64,000 bases of DNA from Ignelater luminosus (GCA_011009095.1 VTPC01090027.1:667044-731043); one strand, 5' to 3'; numbered from the stretch's first letter, positions 26,168 to 38,029 are shown. Notes: generated from the letters alone by a model not told the origin. Translations and numbers: made by a program.

Positions 26168-26371
26168 CCTGCCTGCACGGGTCGAGTTTTTTAGTCGGGC
26201 TTTTACGCTGTCCGGCCCAGAGTTTGGGTTCGTGTAAGGCCGGGCCTCAGTTTAAAAATCTGGCGGGCTTTTCGGGCTTATGCTCGATCAATCGGGCCGT
26301 TCGGGCTTTTACAACGATTCCGAAGCAGGTGATCTTCGTACTGCACCGAACCGAGATCTTTTTCGTGCTCG
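26168..26371. repeat. CGGG-rich interspersed repeat G, left part
   Basis: The sequence is built from 'cgggcttttc' and 'gggccgttcgggctttt' words. It aligns with 53107-53365: 'cctgcacgggtcgagttttt' here against 'cctgcatgagccgggttttc' there, then 'tagtcgggcttttacgc' against 'tagtcgggcctttacgc', then 'gcctcagtttaa'. It is interrupted at 26371 by the inverted LTR unit and a related segment follows at 27289. The class of this repeat is unknown. Confidence 0.6.
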
Positions 26372-26802
26372 TGTTACCAAAACACAAGCGCAAGACCCCC
26401 CATTCCCTCGCCATCTCCCATTGGACCACAGCGGGACCAACCACAGCCCTTGGAGCAGAAGGGGCTCTCTCTTGCATTCCAACTTCCCAGGGAACAACAA
26501 GACTTCAACGCCCCAGCATTGCTCCGATATTCACGGTAACTATGCCTCGGCCCCAATCTTGTACATAAATAAATCTCTTGTTTTATTTACTTAAAACCCA
26601 CAACACTAAGGATGATATCTCACGCTATTAGGGCCGTGTTTTTATCAGAGCAGCCTAACACCAAGACTCAAGCATTCGGCTAGCCATCCATCGTGCAACG
26701 CAAGCCAAGGTCACCTGGGTCTTCACCACCAACAGCCGCCATCATTTCAGAGACAAGCAAACCACGCCCACCACTGCTCCAACCCCAAGCTAGCTGGTAA
26801 CA
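26372..26802 (+). repeat. LTR, plus orientation
   Basis: A 431-bp LTR from TGTTACC to GGTAACA. Landmarks shared with the opposite copy are 'cccattggaccaca' (an inverted CCAAT context), a 'cataaataaa...gttttattta' polyadenylation-type zone, and 'aaggtcacctgggtcttc' near the 3' end. Family knowledge places U3, R and U5 in that order. Confidence 0.7.
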
Positions 26803-26829
26803 GTTTGGCGTCCCACGTTGGGCGCCAAA
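26803..26829. repeat. Primer-binding-site palindrome between the LTRs
   Basis: Read on the minus strand, the spacer begins TGGCGCCCAACGTGGG right after the LTR. From memory of tRNA sequences this is complementary to the 3' end of tRNA-Lys(CUU). The site is nearly self-complementary (ttggcgtcc ... gggcgccaa), so it can fold into a hairpin. That may explain how two LTRs came to be joined here in opposite orientations. Confidence 0.7.
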
Positions 26830-27288
26830 TGTTACCGCTAGGTTCAGCTTCAGAGCAATTATAGGCGTGGCTTGTTTGTTGTCTCACAGATGGTGGCGGC
26901 GATTTGGCGACGAAGACCCAGGTGACCTTGGTTGTTATGCACGATGAACGGCTGTGTGAATTTGCTTTTATCAAATAATGATTGCTCTCAGAAAAGCGTG
27001 GCCTTATAGCGTACGAATTCATGTTAAGATTTGTAGGGTTGTTGTTCATAAATAAAACACCAAGTATTTTATATACAGATTCGGGGGCGAGGCATGGATA
27101 CGGTTGTAGGCAGGGGATTGCTGGAGCGTTGTTGGAGAGATGTTGCTGCTTCGAAGGTTCGGATGTAAGAGAGATTTTCACCGCTTCGCTGCCGGTTTTT
27201 ATATGCGGAGTCAAGTGTCGTGATTGGTCCTGTTGTGGTCCAATGGGTGAGTGGGAAGTGGGGGTCCTGAGGAAGTGCTCCGATAACA
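26830..27288 (-). repeat. LTR, minus orientation
   Basis: A 459-bp LTR on the minus strand from TGTTATC to GGTAACA. It has 'cccattggaccacaacagg', a second 'accaatca' box, the TATA box 'gcatataaaaacc', a polyadenylation-type 'tttta-tttatg' zone and the shared 'aaggtcacctgggtcttc'. The primer site follows directly. Confidence 0.72.
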
Positions 27289-27480
27289 CTCGGACAGACT
27301 ATTTTCGTAAGGCCGGGCTTCAGTTTAAAAATTTATCGGGTTTGCGTTCCTGTCGAGCTGTTCGGATTTGTCAGGTTTGTCGAGCTGCTAGAGCCTGTCG
27401 AGCCGTTAGGGTCTGTCGGGCTGTTCGGGTCTCTCGGGGATGTTGGACTTTTCGGGTCGCGTCTACTCTTGGGTGTCACC
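27289..27480. repeat. CGGG-rich interspersed repeat G, right part
   Basis: After the ctcg duplication the CGGG-type repeat resumes in the same orientation as at 26.17 kb ('taaggccgggcttcagttta', then many 'ctgtcgggctgttcggg' words). The LTR unit therefore landed within or between copies of this repeat. Confidence 0.6.
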
Positions 27481-29580
27481 GGTCCAAACGCTTTCTAGAA
27501 CGCGGAATTAGAGGGGTCGCTGCGGAACACCACCCCTACATGTCATTTGTACGTCCCAACCAAGAGAAACCGTATTTTTCGCAAACCAAGAGTTTCCTTC
27601 TCCGTCACCACCATTATCATCGCCCCACGTATATCTAGCCATTATACATTGTATCCGTCACGTGTGCCATTATACTACGAGCCATCAAAACACCTAGCAG
27701 CACAATTATCTGAATACCTACCTTCAGACGTGACATAATTCACAACAAAACAACATCGTGCCACTTTAGTCGACCAGCACCACTTCGCCACCGGCGAATC
27801 CAAGAAACGCCATGCTACTTTCTCAACATACTTATCAAATAGCTGACTGTCCTAATAGATCAACATCAACGCTAAAGTATATAAGTCGTACCAAAATCCC
27901 ACCATACCAGCATGGCCAAAGAGATCCCGAACGAAATTTAAAACAGTCACCCGCCAGAATGATTTATTGATCCTCGGAGTTGTCATTCGGTCAATTCATT
28001 TCTCTGAATCGTCGCGACCTCAGAAATAAGATCTCTAGGGTCAATCAGTTTACATATAAACTGCATGAGACTTTGCTAACCATTGATTTTTCTCAGTTTC
28101 CATGATGGCCTTTTTAACTCAGTTTTGAATAGGAAAGGCCATATTTTCAGATCTGTACTGAACTTTCCGTTTTCATCAAATCCTTGAATTGGCTTTTCGT
28201 TTTCTTCAGCTTCTTGACGTCGTGTGAAGAATTAAACTCTTTCAGATTTGTTTAGATCTACTGTGATTTTATTGATACTTTTTGAAAATTTCCCGATTGT
28301 AAGTAAATAAGATGGCGGGTGATTGAACCGTTAAAGTTGAGAATATCCGACAAAATCACAGATAAGATTGATCTAACTAAGGTTGCAGTTCAGAAAATAT
28401 GATAAAACCTAGCAGAGGCTAGATAGAATTGAAAAGATATGAATGAAGAAACTTATTTGGATGGAAACTTGGATAGTAAAGATTAGTAGTAAGAAATTGT
28501 TTCTCCTTAGATCAAAATCAGTGTTATAGCAAAATAGAAGATACCCCCATTCACGTTAATAGTCATCAAGGTTTCAATGTTTCGGAATGATATTTCTAGA
28601 TTTAGCGACAACAAAGGTTTGAGAGAAATTGCAAAACTAATGGACTAGATCAGAATAGAGATTTCTTGAAACAATGCGTAATCCATATCATTAACTCGAC
28701 ACCAAGAAACTGAATATCTTAATGAAGGTCTAACGTAAGTTCGCTTTTAATAGAATTATAGAAGAGTAGCTTTATAAAAATCTTTTTCTCAAGAATCATA
28801 AATCCAATTTAAAAATTAATAAGAAAATCCAAACAATTGTAGCAAATTCAATTTGTTTCTTTATCAAACTAATATCTCAAACTAACCTAGTTATTATCAA
28901 AGAGATACTCCCGAGATACCTAACATAATTTTCCCAGAATGTCAAAGGCGATCACATCCGCTAAATTAGCAGGTGTGATCCCTCCCAAATGTTAAGTTAC
29001 TTGAAGGGGGTTGTTATTGAGGTAATTGGAGAGGAAACCTGACGGGAACACAATCGTGGAGTCGTGTAATACACATACATATATAGTCTGCACCAGCAGC
29101 GCGCTCTCACACACATACACATCCTCGAGCGCAGCTTCCCAATTACAGACGAGGAAAAACGGGCAAGCAAGAATTAAAGACTTGGGGTTTATTAAATTAA
29201 TGGTTTACCACTCTTCAAAATAAAATTGTAACGGTAGTATCGTAAAATGAAAGACGGCAATGACCGTATCTAATTTTGTGTTATTTTTATGAATTAAGTA
29301 GTTAAAAGAGTTTTAAAAACGGAACATTATCGCCATCATAAAGAATTTATGAACCACTAACGATCAATGACAAATTGTTATGGTTTATTAACTTTGGGGT
29401 TATAAAAGTGACATATTACACATTAGTTTTTATGAAGTAGTAGTAGTAGTGTGTTATTAGTGGTAATTTGTATCCTACAGTATTGAGATTATCTTGTTAT
29501 TATTGAATAAAAATCGTAAACAAATTAATTAAAGAAATTTATTGATCTCAATTGAAAATTCAAGCAAGAAACAATGTTGA
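27481..29580. other. No gene recognised
   Basis: AT-rich sequence without coding blocks. 'catatatagtctgcaccagc' near 29079 sits in a slightly GC-richer patch and is weakly promoter-like. An (agt)n run lies near 29436-29450. Confidence 0.4.
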
Positions 29581-29589
29581 CCCTTCTAA

Positions 29590-29690
29590 CTCTAAATCTT
29601 TGACCTCAGACTGGATTCGAACCTGAGATCATTGGCTAACTACGATTAGAATTGTTTTCTCGCAGTCTGAACCACCAGAAGCAGGTAAAA
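29590..29690 (-). repeat. Possible tRNA-derived SINE or tRNA relic
   Basis: On the minus strand 'tggtggttcagactgcgag' resembles a pol III A box and 'ggttcgaatcc' is a perfect B box, about 45 bases apart. The T-stem does not pair properly and no cloverleaf closes, so it is not a functional tRNA. A SINE head is the likeliest reading. Confidence 0.35.
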
Positions 29691-32029
29691 TAAACCGCTC
29701 TTGTACTGTCTTATCAAGACTCTTATAAACACTTAAACTGATCAAAATCAAACAGAAAATATGCAGATTGGCCGTATCTGAACAGAAACCATTTACAAAA
29801 TAGAAAGTAAACAACGAGGATATTTTTTTTAAGTTTCTACTTGTTTAAATCTCCCACACCTTCGCAAAATAGAATATTATCTGCGATCTCTAATTTCAAA
29901 ACGTTTTCGATATCAAACGTTGCCACCGAAATTATCTAAAAACGAAGCCAGCCAACAACAGTATTGCATGTACAAAAAGGTGTTGATTAAAAGTCGTACA
30001 GCAGAAAGGAAGAAAAAGAAAATCATCTGGTAGGCGCAGAAAGGCTTTTCATTTCTCGAGGTTACCACAGGAGTTGGAAAGAAACCTTTTTGTCCCTCGT
30101 TCCATCTACTGTAAATGAACACAACTTTCAAACATAAAATAAACAGCAAATTCCTGGTTTCATTAAAAAAAAATGAACCCCGATTTGTTTACTACATAAA
30201 TAAACTGGATTTCAACAGAAACTTCTTGAATATCAAGGTCTGTTTACAACAGGATTACTAAGCGTGTCCAAATTTATAACGTGATCTCCTCCTGTGCTGT
30301 AAGACTACCCACGCTTTTCATGCTTCTGATTATGTGCACATTAAAAACTATAATTAATGCAACAATAGAACAATGAGAATGTAATTTATGTAATACATGT
30401 ATACGTTGTGTATGTATTTTATTATCACGAGAATTTCGGGCGTGTCAATGGCGATAAAAATAAATTTGTTTCCCAGTAGAAACGTTACACGATTACAAAA
30501 CAGGGAAGGAAAAAGGCGCAATCCTTAAGGCAAATCCGTAAAAATCTATATTTCGGTTTTTGCTGCGATTTCTTCTTAACGTTATTGAGGAAACGTAAAC
30601 AAAGAAGTTTAATAAGGTTTGTTTATGGTATCCACGAGCTGTTTTGACAATATGGTACACTCCTCTTTCTTCTTATTGTTTTATTTTTAACATTGAACCT
30701 CACCACCCCTTTCTTTTTCTCCCTGAAATGTAATTAACAGACCGACTCCGTTAAAACGATCTCTTTTCTTCCACATTTTATTTTTATAGGTTTCTAACCA
30801 TTTTAGCAAACCGCCAAAAGAAAAAGCTTCCGGGGATTTACTGAAAATTAGGACCAACCGGAAGTTATTTTATTGATGAGCTTGTATTTGAATTTCTTTT
30901 CAAAAGCTCGAGAGCGGTGTTACAAGGTACACTATTCATTTTATAAAGCAATACACCTAGAATTCTACATATTGTTCTTTCAAGATTTCGACTAAATTTA
31001 ATTGAATATTATTCACGATCCTTCAGGGGCTTTACACCGATTCTCCTTCTTTCGTCAGATGTGTATGCTAAAATGTACAGCTTTTTGCATAAATAATGTC
31101 GCACTACATTATTTTAATACATTGATTAATCAAGTACACGCAGTTTTATTTAGCATTAGGAAATCTCGAATAATTAATATGAGATTGGATTATGCATATT
31201 TGGTTAATCGTTTTATTAAAAACTGAGTTGCGACATTATTTATACGCAAATCTGTACGTTTCACCAGAATATTTAGCCTAAGACCGTTCAATTTTTAGAA
31301 AAACTTTAGTTTGTTGCATAGGCAGTGATAACTACCTTGGCTTTTTGCACTAAAGTTCAAGAGTCTAATTCAGGCAAATGACTTTGTGATCTTTGTAATG
31401 ATATTTTTAACTTTTTCAAGTACGTTCCGGTTCTGTAGCTTCAAATTATGAATAACAAACAAAGCCGGCGTTCGGAATGAATTTTTTTTATCTTAGATAC
31501 TTCCGTCATTGCGAAGATCGTCAACGTGTAACCAAGTGCTGGATAAAGAACAGCGTTTTGGTCTCGAGTAGTGTCTGCAACGCACGAACACTAAATAATT
31601 AGTATTACATGTCGGGAGCAGTACCTTTAACCTTACCCAGAGAGATCTCACGACCTTCAACCCTCTTACTGAACTAAAAATAAAGACAAGACTTGAAATT
31701 TTAAACAATAAATGGCTAGCTGCTAAGATTTAATTCTCGTTATTCATCAATGTGTTTTAGGAACCTTACAATAACATCAATCTAACGACTAGCAAAGATT
31801 ACCGACAAAACAATTCAAAACAATCGCCAACTGCCGACTAACATCTGTGCGTCAGCTGAGCGTCAGCTGAGCGCTAAAAATAACCATAATGGCGGAATCT
31901 GGCAACGCTGTCTACACACATCATCTTTATAATCAGACCATGAATCCATTACAGTGCAGTACTGTCAATAAAAAGTGAGAATAAGCTAAAAATATAAACT
32001 GAAAAGCAGGTTGTAACATTAATCTACCT
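29691..32029. other. Non-coding stretch with one GC-richer patch
   Basis: No gene was recognised. At 31849-31870 an 11-bp word (gcgtcagctga) is tandemly duplicated, and 30 bp later 'ccataatggcgg' contains the GCCAT/ATGGC core bound by Pho/YY1-type factors. This could be a regulatory patch but rests on very short motifs. Confidence 0.35.
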
Positions 32030-32140
32030 TTACATTACCGCAGCTAGCTCAAGTTCGGTAGCGCTAGGCATGAGTAAGGATAGCAGTTCAAGACATTTAG
32101 CTGGAAGAGATTGATGTGGAAAAAAATGTGCGGAAGATTG
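32030..32140. repeat. Interspersed repeat D, copy 1
   Basis: The segment 'ggcatgagtaaggatag' with flanks 'gcagctagctcaagtt' and 'agagattgatgtgga' recurs at 35340-35445 in the same orientation ('ggcatgagtaaggatagg', 'cagctatctcaattt', 'agagattgatgtgaa') over about 95 bp. The copies lie 3.3 kb apart on either side of a satellite I array. The class is unknown. Confidence 0.6.
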
Positions 32141-33229
32141 TGAGCTTCTAATGCACATCCTTAATAAATCTAAAATAGCGATAGACAAACAAATCGCGAT
32201 TCGAGCCTGATTGAAAAGCTTTCACAATGAGCATTATACGGGCCAATTTACGCTTGGTTGTCCATTCTTGATCTAAAGCCATTGGTGAAAAAATGCCCTT
32301 CCGTTCTATAAAAAAAAACAACAAAAAGAAAAGATTGAGACATTGAATTATTAAAAACAAGCAACTCCTTAATAATTTCGTCAAAGCCTGCTAAAAACTG
32401 CTGTTGACTACAATCGTCGCTAAATGTTAATTGCGGTGTCGCCCGCTATGTTCGGAAAAATGAACTAGACCCAATCAATTTAGAAGGAACCTCGAGGCAC
32501 CCAAAGAAAAATTAACCCTTTATAGACTAAAAGATAGCAACACAAAAATAAAAACGCATTGGAGTTGCACTGCTCGCCAAGAATAACTCCGCTAGGCGCA
32601 TTTGCACAACACCGAGGCGTTGAAGTATAGCGAAATGAAAAAGAATAATAGAAAACGGAGATAGTAGACATAAATAAAGACGAATGGGGACGTTTACACA
32701 TAGTAGCCAAAAGACAATAGATTAGGAACACAGATATAGGATAGTAAAGAGCATAACAGACCTTGATGAGCAGATCAAGACTAAACTCGGAAATGACACC
32801 AACATAACACAAACATAAAAACAATTGCGAGTTGGCGTTAGCCACTAATAAGACTACATACTAAGCCCAGAGAAACTAGCACCAATAATGGCTAAGAAAA
32901 GAAGATGATGGATCCCTAACGAAGACGATCTTCACGTACTCCCATCCAACCAGTTCTAATAATAAACTGAATTCAGATTTCAAGAGACTAAATAACATTC
33001 TTTACTGCTGTACAATACAGATAATTTGATAAGAATGAGTGCAGACTAGAGATAAAATGTCCGCAGAAGTGAAATGTCAGACAATGATGAAAACTACCTG
33101 CTGAAGTGGTCACGCCATCGTCCAACCTACCGCCCGAATGGAAAACGGGAACTCATAAAAGATTGTGGACTACAAAGGAAGTGACTGCTGAAGCGACCGC
33201 TTCGACTGAAAGACAGGATCTAAATAGAA

Positions 33230-34410
33230 ACGCAGACCAACATGCTCACCAAAAGTGGCCCTTGAGAGAGCGTAGCCTCAGTCGTCATAGTGTTTAGTTT
33301 TGAGCAAGGTTAATGAAAAGCCGTCAAAGGTATGTAACCCGAGCTGTCCTCGTATTTAGTTTTAGTTAAGAAGGTTAATGGAAAGCGAAACCCGACCAGG
33401 GGCTACCAAAGGTAGCCCATGCAAAGGCGTTACTCGAATCATCATGGTGTTTAGCTTTGAGTAAGATTAGTGAAAGTCCGTCAAAGGTGGTGCGTGCAAA
33501 AGCATATTCCAAGTTCTCATCAGATTAAGTTTTAGTTAAGAAGATTAATGGAGGAAAAAGCCTGACCAAGGGCCACCAAAGATGGCCCGTACTAGGGCCT
33601 AGCCCAAGTCGTCATCGTGTTCAGCTTTGAGTAAAAAGGTTAATGCAAAAGGCTAACGAAGTCGTCATCGTATTTTGTTTAGATGAGAAGGCTAATGAGG
33701 GGTGAAGCCTGTAAAAGAGCCCGACTCATCAGTATCTAACTCTGTGTCAGAAGGTTAATAGAGGACTGTCAAAACTGATGCATAGAAGAACATAGTTCAA
33801 GCCGTCATCGGATTGAGTTTTAGTTGAGAAGGTTAATGGTGGTGGACCATGCAAGGACGTAGTCCGAGTCGTGATTGTGTCTAACTCTGAGTCAAAACGT
33901 TAATGGACTGTCAAAACCGGTGCGTGTAAGGGCATAGTCCACGTCGTCACGAAATTGAGTTTTAGTTAAGAAGACTAATGGAGGGTGAAATCCGAACAGG
34001 AGTCACCGAAGTCACCGTTCAGCTTTGAGCAAGAAGGGTGAAATGAACGGCTGTTGAAAGAGATACATGCGAGGACGTAGCCCGAGCCGTTATCGTATTT
34101 AGCTTTAACTTAGAAGGCTAATGGAAGGCAAAATCAAAAAAAGAGTCGCTAAAAGTGATTCATGCGAGAGCGTAACCGAAGACGTCATCGTATTTAGCTT
34201 TGAGTCAAAAGATGAATGAAAGGGCTGTCAAAGGTAAAGCGTGCAAAGGCGTAATCCGAGCTGTCATTGCATTTAGCTTTCGTTTAGAAGGTTAATGGGA
34301 GGGGGGGCGAAATCCGTACAGGAGCTACCGAAGATAGCTCGTGCAAGTCGTCGGTGTGTTTAACTTTGAGTAAGACGGTTAATAGAAGACCAACTCCGTT
34401 AACTGTCTGA
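33230..34410 (+). repeat. Satellite I, array 2
   Basis: Units contain 'aaggttaatggaggg', 'gcccgtgcaagggcgtagcc' and 'cgtcatcgtgtttagctttg' in order, spaced about 70-100 bp, in the same orientation as array 1. The hairpin word is present with altered but still paired arms: gggctacc-aaa-ggtagccc at 33400-33418 and gagcta...tagctc at 34322-34340. It is flanked by the two copies of repeat D. Confidence 0.75.
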
Positions 34411-34420
34411 GAGTCACCCT

Positions 34421-34666
34421 TTGGGATTTTACCGCAATCTAGCAGACAGAGAAAAGTATTTTAGTGTTGATTGTTACAATTTTCCGTCATATTACTTACA
34501 CCAGAAGTATACTGTAGCTTCTATTTGGTTTGTTAAAAAAGGTACAAAATGTAAGGAAGAGCGAAGTGTGACGTTCAGTGATGACGTGTTGGAAGACGGA
34601 ACACGTCTGCAAAACGATCCCTATCGGTTTCTACTCGAAAAAGGGTTCAAAGAAGGGAGCGCCTAA
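34421..34666 (+). CDS. Unidentified open frame, possible terminal exon
   Basis: An 81-codon frame directly after satellite array 2. From about codon 29 the codon usage is GC-richer than the surroundings and reads VASIWFVKKGTKCKEERSV, TFSDDVLEDGTRLQNDPYRF and LLEKGFKEGSA, then stop. An acceptor-like 'cttacaccag' ends at 34504 in the correct phase. RSVTF fits the short RVxF docking motif for protein phosphatase 1, but such motifs are frequent by chance. I do not recognise the family. It could be a real last exon, a transposon scrap, or accidental. Confidence 0.2.
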   Translation: MGFYRNLADREKYFSVDCYNFPSYYLHQKYTVASIWFVKKGTKCKEERSVTFSDDVLEDGTRLQNDPYRFLLEKGFKEGSA

Positions 34667-34699
34667 GGTGAACGCGGAGCGGAAGCCCCCGCCTATGAC

Positions 34700-35339
34700 C
34701 CTTCTTATTGCAATTTCAACATTTAATCTTTTTATAGATTGCCCTAGTCAGAGGAGAAGCATTTTTATTACTTTGAATTTTGAGTATAAACATCTTTTTC
34801 TAGCTAAATAATAATCTAAGCTAGCACTACTCTTCAAAGGCACTTCCATGATCACAAGCATGGTGTAGAATCTTTTGATTGATTGACGAAGGTCCTCAGT
34901 CGGAAATGTCTTAACAGAAATTCCTCATCATAGATAGATGACACAGAGTTTGTGTCTAAAAATTCACTTGCTATTGGATGGACATCTTCTCACTATGAAT
35001 AGGAGATATGGCGATTCAGAAAAGCGAAAATATCCACGGCAGTCTCTACATTTGCCAAAACCTGGCAAACCCGTAAAAAAATTACACTTCCTGTTGTTGC
35101 AATATATGCTGTCTAACATATGGGTTTCAAGATCATTAACCCAATAAGGGTATAATTCTTTCAAAACTGAAATCATAGAATCACGGTCTCAGTTGGTTTC
35201 ATTTACCAATTCTCGCAGATGCTTTACAATCTTGAGAAAAGTCAGCCAAATTCCGGATCTTGACAATTCCTAAATTTCTTGAAGACCAACTAGCTGTAAG
35301 CCACCACGTTGTGGATGTCAAAACATGTAACTTACCCTT
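34700..35339. other. No gene recognised
   Basis: AT-rich DNA between the unidentified frame and repeat D copy 2. Open frames near 34.94-35.18 kb overlap on both strands and carry no motif. Confidence 0.4.
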
Positions 35340-35445
35340 ATATTTGCTCAGCTATCTCAATTTCAGTGGCCTTAGGCATGAGTAAGGATAGGAGCTCAAA
35401 GTGTATAACTTTGAGAGATTGATGTGAAGACATTTTAAACGGACC
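35340..35445. repeat. Interspersed repeat D, copy 2
   Basis: Direct repeat partner of 32030-32140, sharing 'ggcatgagtaaggatag' and flanking words over about 95 bp at roughly 75-80 percent identity by eye. Confidence 0.6.
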
Positions 35446-38029
35446 GTTACAAGGTCTGTGTTCGGGAACTGCCAATCTGAGCATTTGTCTAGAAGAACGA
35501 TTTTGACTAGTTTCGAATAAATTCTAGGTGCAAAAATAGAGCTTCGAGTTTGGCTCTCTTATTCTTTATCGGATCTTGTGTATCGTCTCCATAGTCCAAA
35601 TGAAACTGAACTAAAATTGCAAAAATATTTACTACGAATCTGGTTACATTCGACTTGTTAATCAGGACAATCCTCAGAAATCGTAAAAATATTTTCATGA
35701 ATCCACTACTTTTTGCGCATTTTCTGTTACTTATCTGGTTTCACAGACAACACACATTAAGTAATAGGGAAATTTGTTCTGGGAAACTGGTAAATTAAGC
35801 AACATGTGGCTTTATATGGTCTTTCATACTGCCCGGTATTCAAATAGCTTTAGTTTAAAAGAATTAGATCATGGATTCTCACTCATGTTGCTTAACATCA
35901 AAAATAATTTAGTGGCAGGAGAGCAAAAATTGCCTAACAAACACAAAATTTAATTTGCTCAAAAACTCCTACGTAACGTAATTTATTCCTATTTCTACAC
36001 ACCACCCCACTTTCAACTTGACAAACATTGCCATTTCAATAGTTTACTTAAAAGAAAATTAAAATGAATGAAAATAAAATGAAATTCGTTTCGAGAAAAT
36101 CCGTTGCCAGCAGCTGTTTTAAAAACGTTTTCACCTAAGAATGTGTTATGAAAAATTTTTATAGCGAGCATTCCCGTTAGACTTTAAACCACTAAAATTA
36201 ACCGCTGACTCAGCACATTCATTTCTCAGCAGCGCGCGTTAGTAAAGAGATACAAGATATAATACACAACGCTTATAATAATAATATCAGGCAGGCCAAG
36301 TGGTACTTTTACTTTTTAAAGGTCCTTAACAGTGGGTGCTGAGGTCAACAAAACCAGTCTGAAGGCGAGGATGCGCCCTCAGTAGGAATGCGGTTCGTTT
36401 TATGACGTCGTCGCTTGCCCAAGGACATTAACATTGCCTCAAGACATCTCAGCTGGCAGCTAAAATGAGCTATTCTAAGGCACAGTTATGTTCTGCATAC
36501 ATAAAACGCTTTAAGTGTATGCCACCCATCAGAGTTTTTGAGTAGTACGCAACCAGCCGGATTGTATTTATGTATTCGCGTGTCCTTTTCATGTTAAGTT
36601 ACACACATACCTGAGATAATTTCCCCGAACATTTATTTTTCAAAGGAGAATTTCTCACTTAAATTTATGCATATCAATGATAACTTTGCATTTAAATATT
36701 TTAATAACCTACTAATAAATTACTCTTTTACTAATATTAGAGCTTCTTGCGTTTAGATATGAGAATGTACTACCTACTAGAGCAAATTTGCTACGCAAAT
36801 ATACATAGGGAAATTATGTGTAGACATTTCGTTTTATATCTAAAAATACACCCGCCATATAGGAAGTATACCTACGTATTATAATATTATACAGAAAGAA
36901 AGATCGTTGTAAGGTTAGCTTCCGGATTTCTTTAAAATGCACACAGAACGCGGAAGAGTTCAAGTACAAGGCCTTCTTAATTTAAAGGACGAATTAATGT
37001 TTACACAACATGATGTGTAAATTTGAAAATTATGTAAATAAAATCAACAGAATCTGATGGCCTTCAGAGGATCTTCAAGGTGTTTAGATATGAAAACATT
37101 AATCACACCGAGTAGCGTATTCAGATGTGTAATCACAAATTTAACATTACAATTGAAACGGAACGTGTTGATTATTCCAATAATCTTTACCAAGCTAATA
37201 CCAGGAATGGGGGGAATTTTCAAAACTTAACGATCCGGATGAACATTGAAATGGGATTAAAAAATAAAAAACAATATTTCTACATCACATATAAATTATT
37301 AAAAGGATACAGAAGTCTAATTTTCGGAAGTGTGTCACTGTCAGAGGAAGTTGACACGATAATTTGCGAAATGGAGTGGAGCACGGGTGATTATTGATTA
37401 AAACTACGTGAATTCCTATTACTAATTGAAATTTATCACTTTTCTAGATTATTCTGAACAAAGTTCGTTGAAAAAACAGAATCATAATTGCCAAAACGTA
37501 ATGTGTATGTTTCTTAGTAACCCATAAATATTAATTATTAACCATAAGAATGATTTTGCACTTGATTTAAATAATAACAATAAAAAAAGCCTTGTGACTT
37601 TTATTACATTAAATGTTCCGCAATGCCTCGCCTAAATTTCACAATGTCCTGAATAGAGAAAAAAATCTATTGGTAGAACGAACGACAGATCGATTGCTTC
37701 ATCCGTCGGTCTTTCAGCATATATATTTCTTTAGTTTCTTAAAATTGAAGTATTGGTTTAGAAAACTAATAGTTCTATTGAGCTAGATCAAAATAAATTG
37801 CGAGACTAAATTAATTAAAAGATTTTTTAGGTGTCTGCTTTATCCAACTTAAATGTGGAAAACGTTTCAGCTTACATAATGTCATAGGTTAGAACTGACA
37901 CGCATTTGGTGTTATACTGAAAATAATTAAATACTGTATACAGTAGATCGTCTGCAATCATAAAACCTACAAATTGCATCATTTACACTCCGCAACAAAA
38001 TGTAAGTAGTAAATCCGGGAACAAATTCT
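35446..38029. other. No gene recognised
   Basis: AT-rich DNA. A GC-richer patch around 36.28-36.48 kb ('ggcaggccaagtggtac...') gives no recognisable translation. The 90-codon plus-strand frame at 37125-37397 has no known motif. Confidence 0.4.

Larger units (their letters stand above)
26372..27288. mobile_element. Head-to-head LTR pair, Ty3/Gypsy-like fossil
   Basis: Two LTRs face each other around a 27-bp palindromic spacer, with nothing of the coding interior left. The outer ends are TGTTACC (plus) and TGTTATC (minus strand), and the inner ends are both GGTAACA. The 4-bp word ctcg lies on both outer sides (26368-26371 and 27289-27292), so the whole unit looks like one insertion with a 4-bp target duplication, as made by Ty3/Gypsy-type integrases. 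The arms clearly share CCAAT-type boxes and a conserved 3' part but are visibly diverged, so the structure is old or was built from two different copies. It is a non-coding fossil. Confidence 0.75.

Noticed and set aside
25975-27638. Long open frames (197 aa plus, 180 aa minus, 218 aa plus) at 26-27.6 kb
   Set aside because: They lie within the LTR pair and the CGGG repeat, whose low stop-codon density explains their length. They show no domain, and similar frames occur on both strands.
32480-32845. 121-codon minus-strand frame rich in hydrophobic residues
   Set aside because: The Cys/Leu/Phe/Ser-rich translation is what the reverse of A-rich DNA gives. No signal, repeat or family motif makes it credible as a membrane protein.
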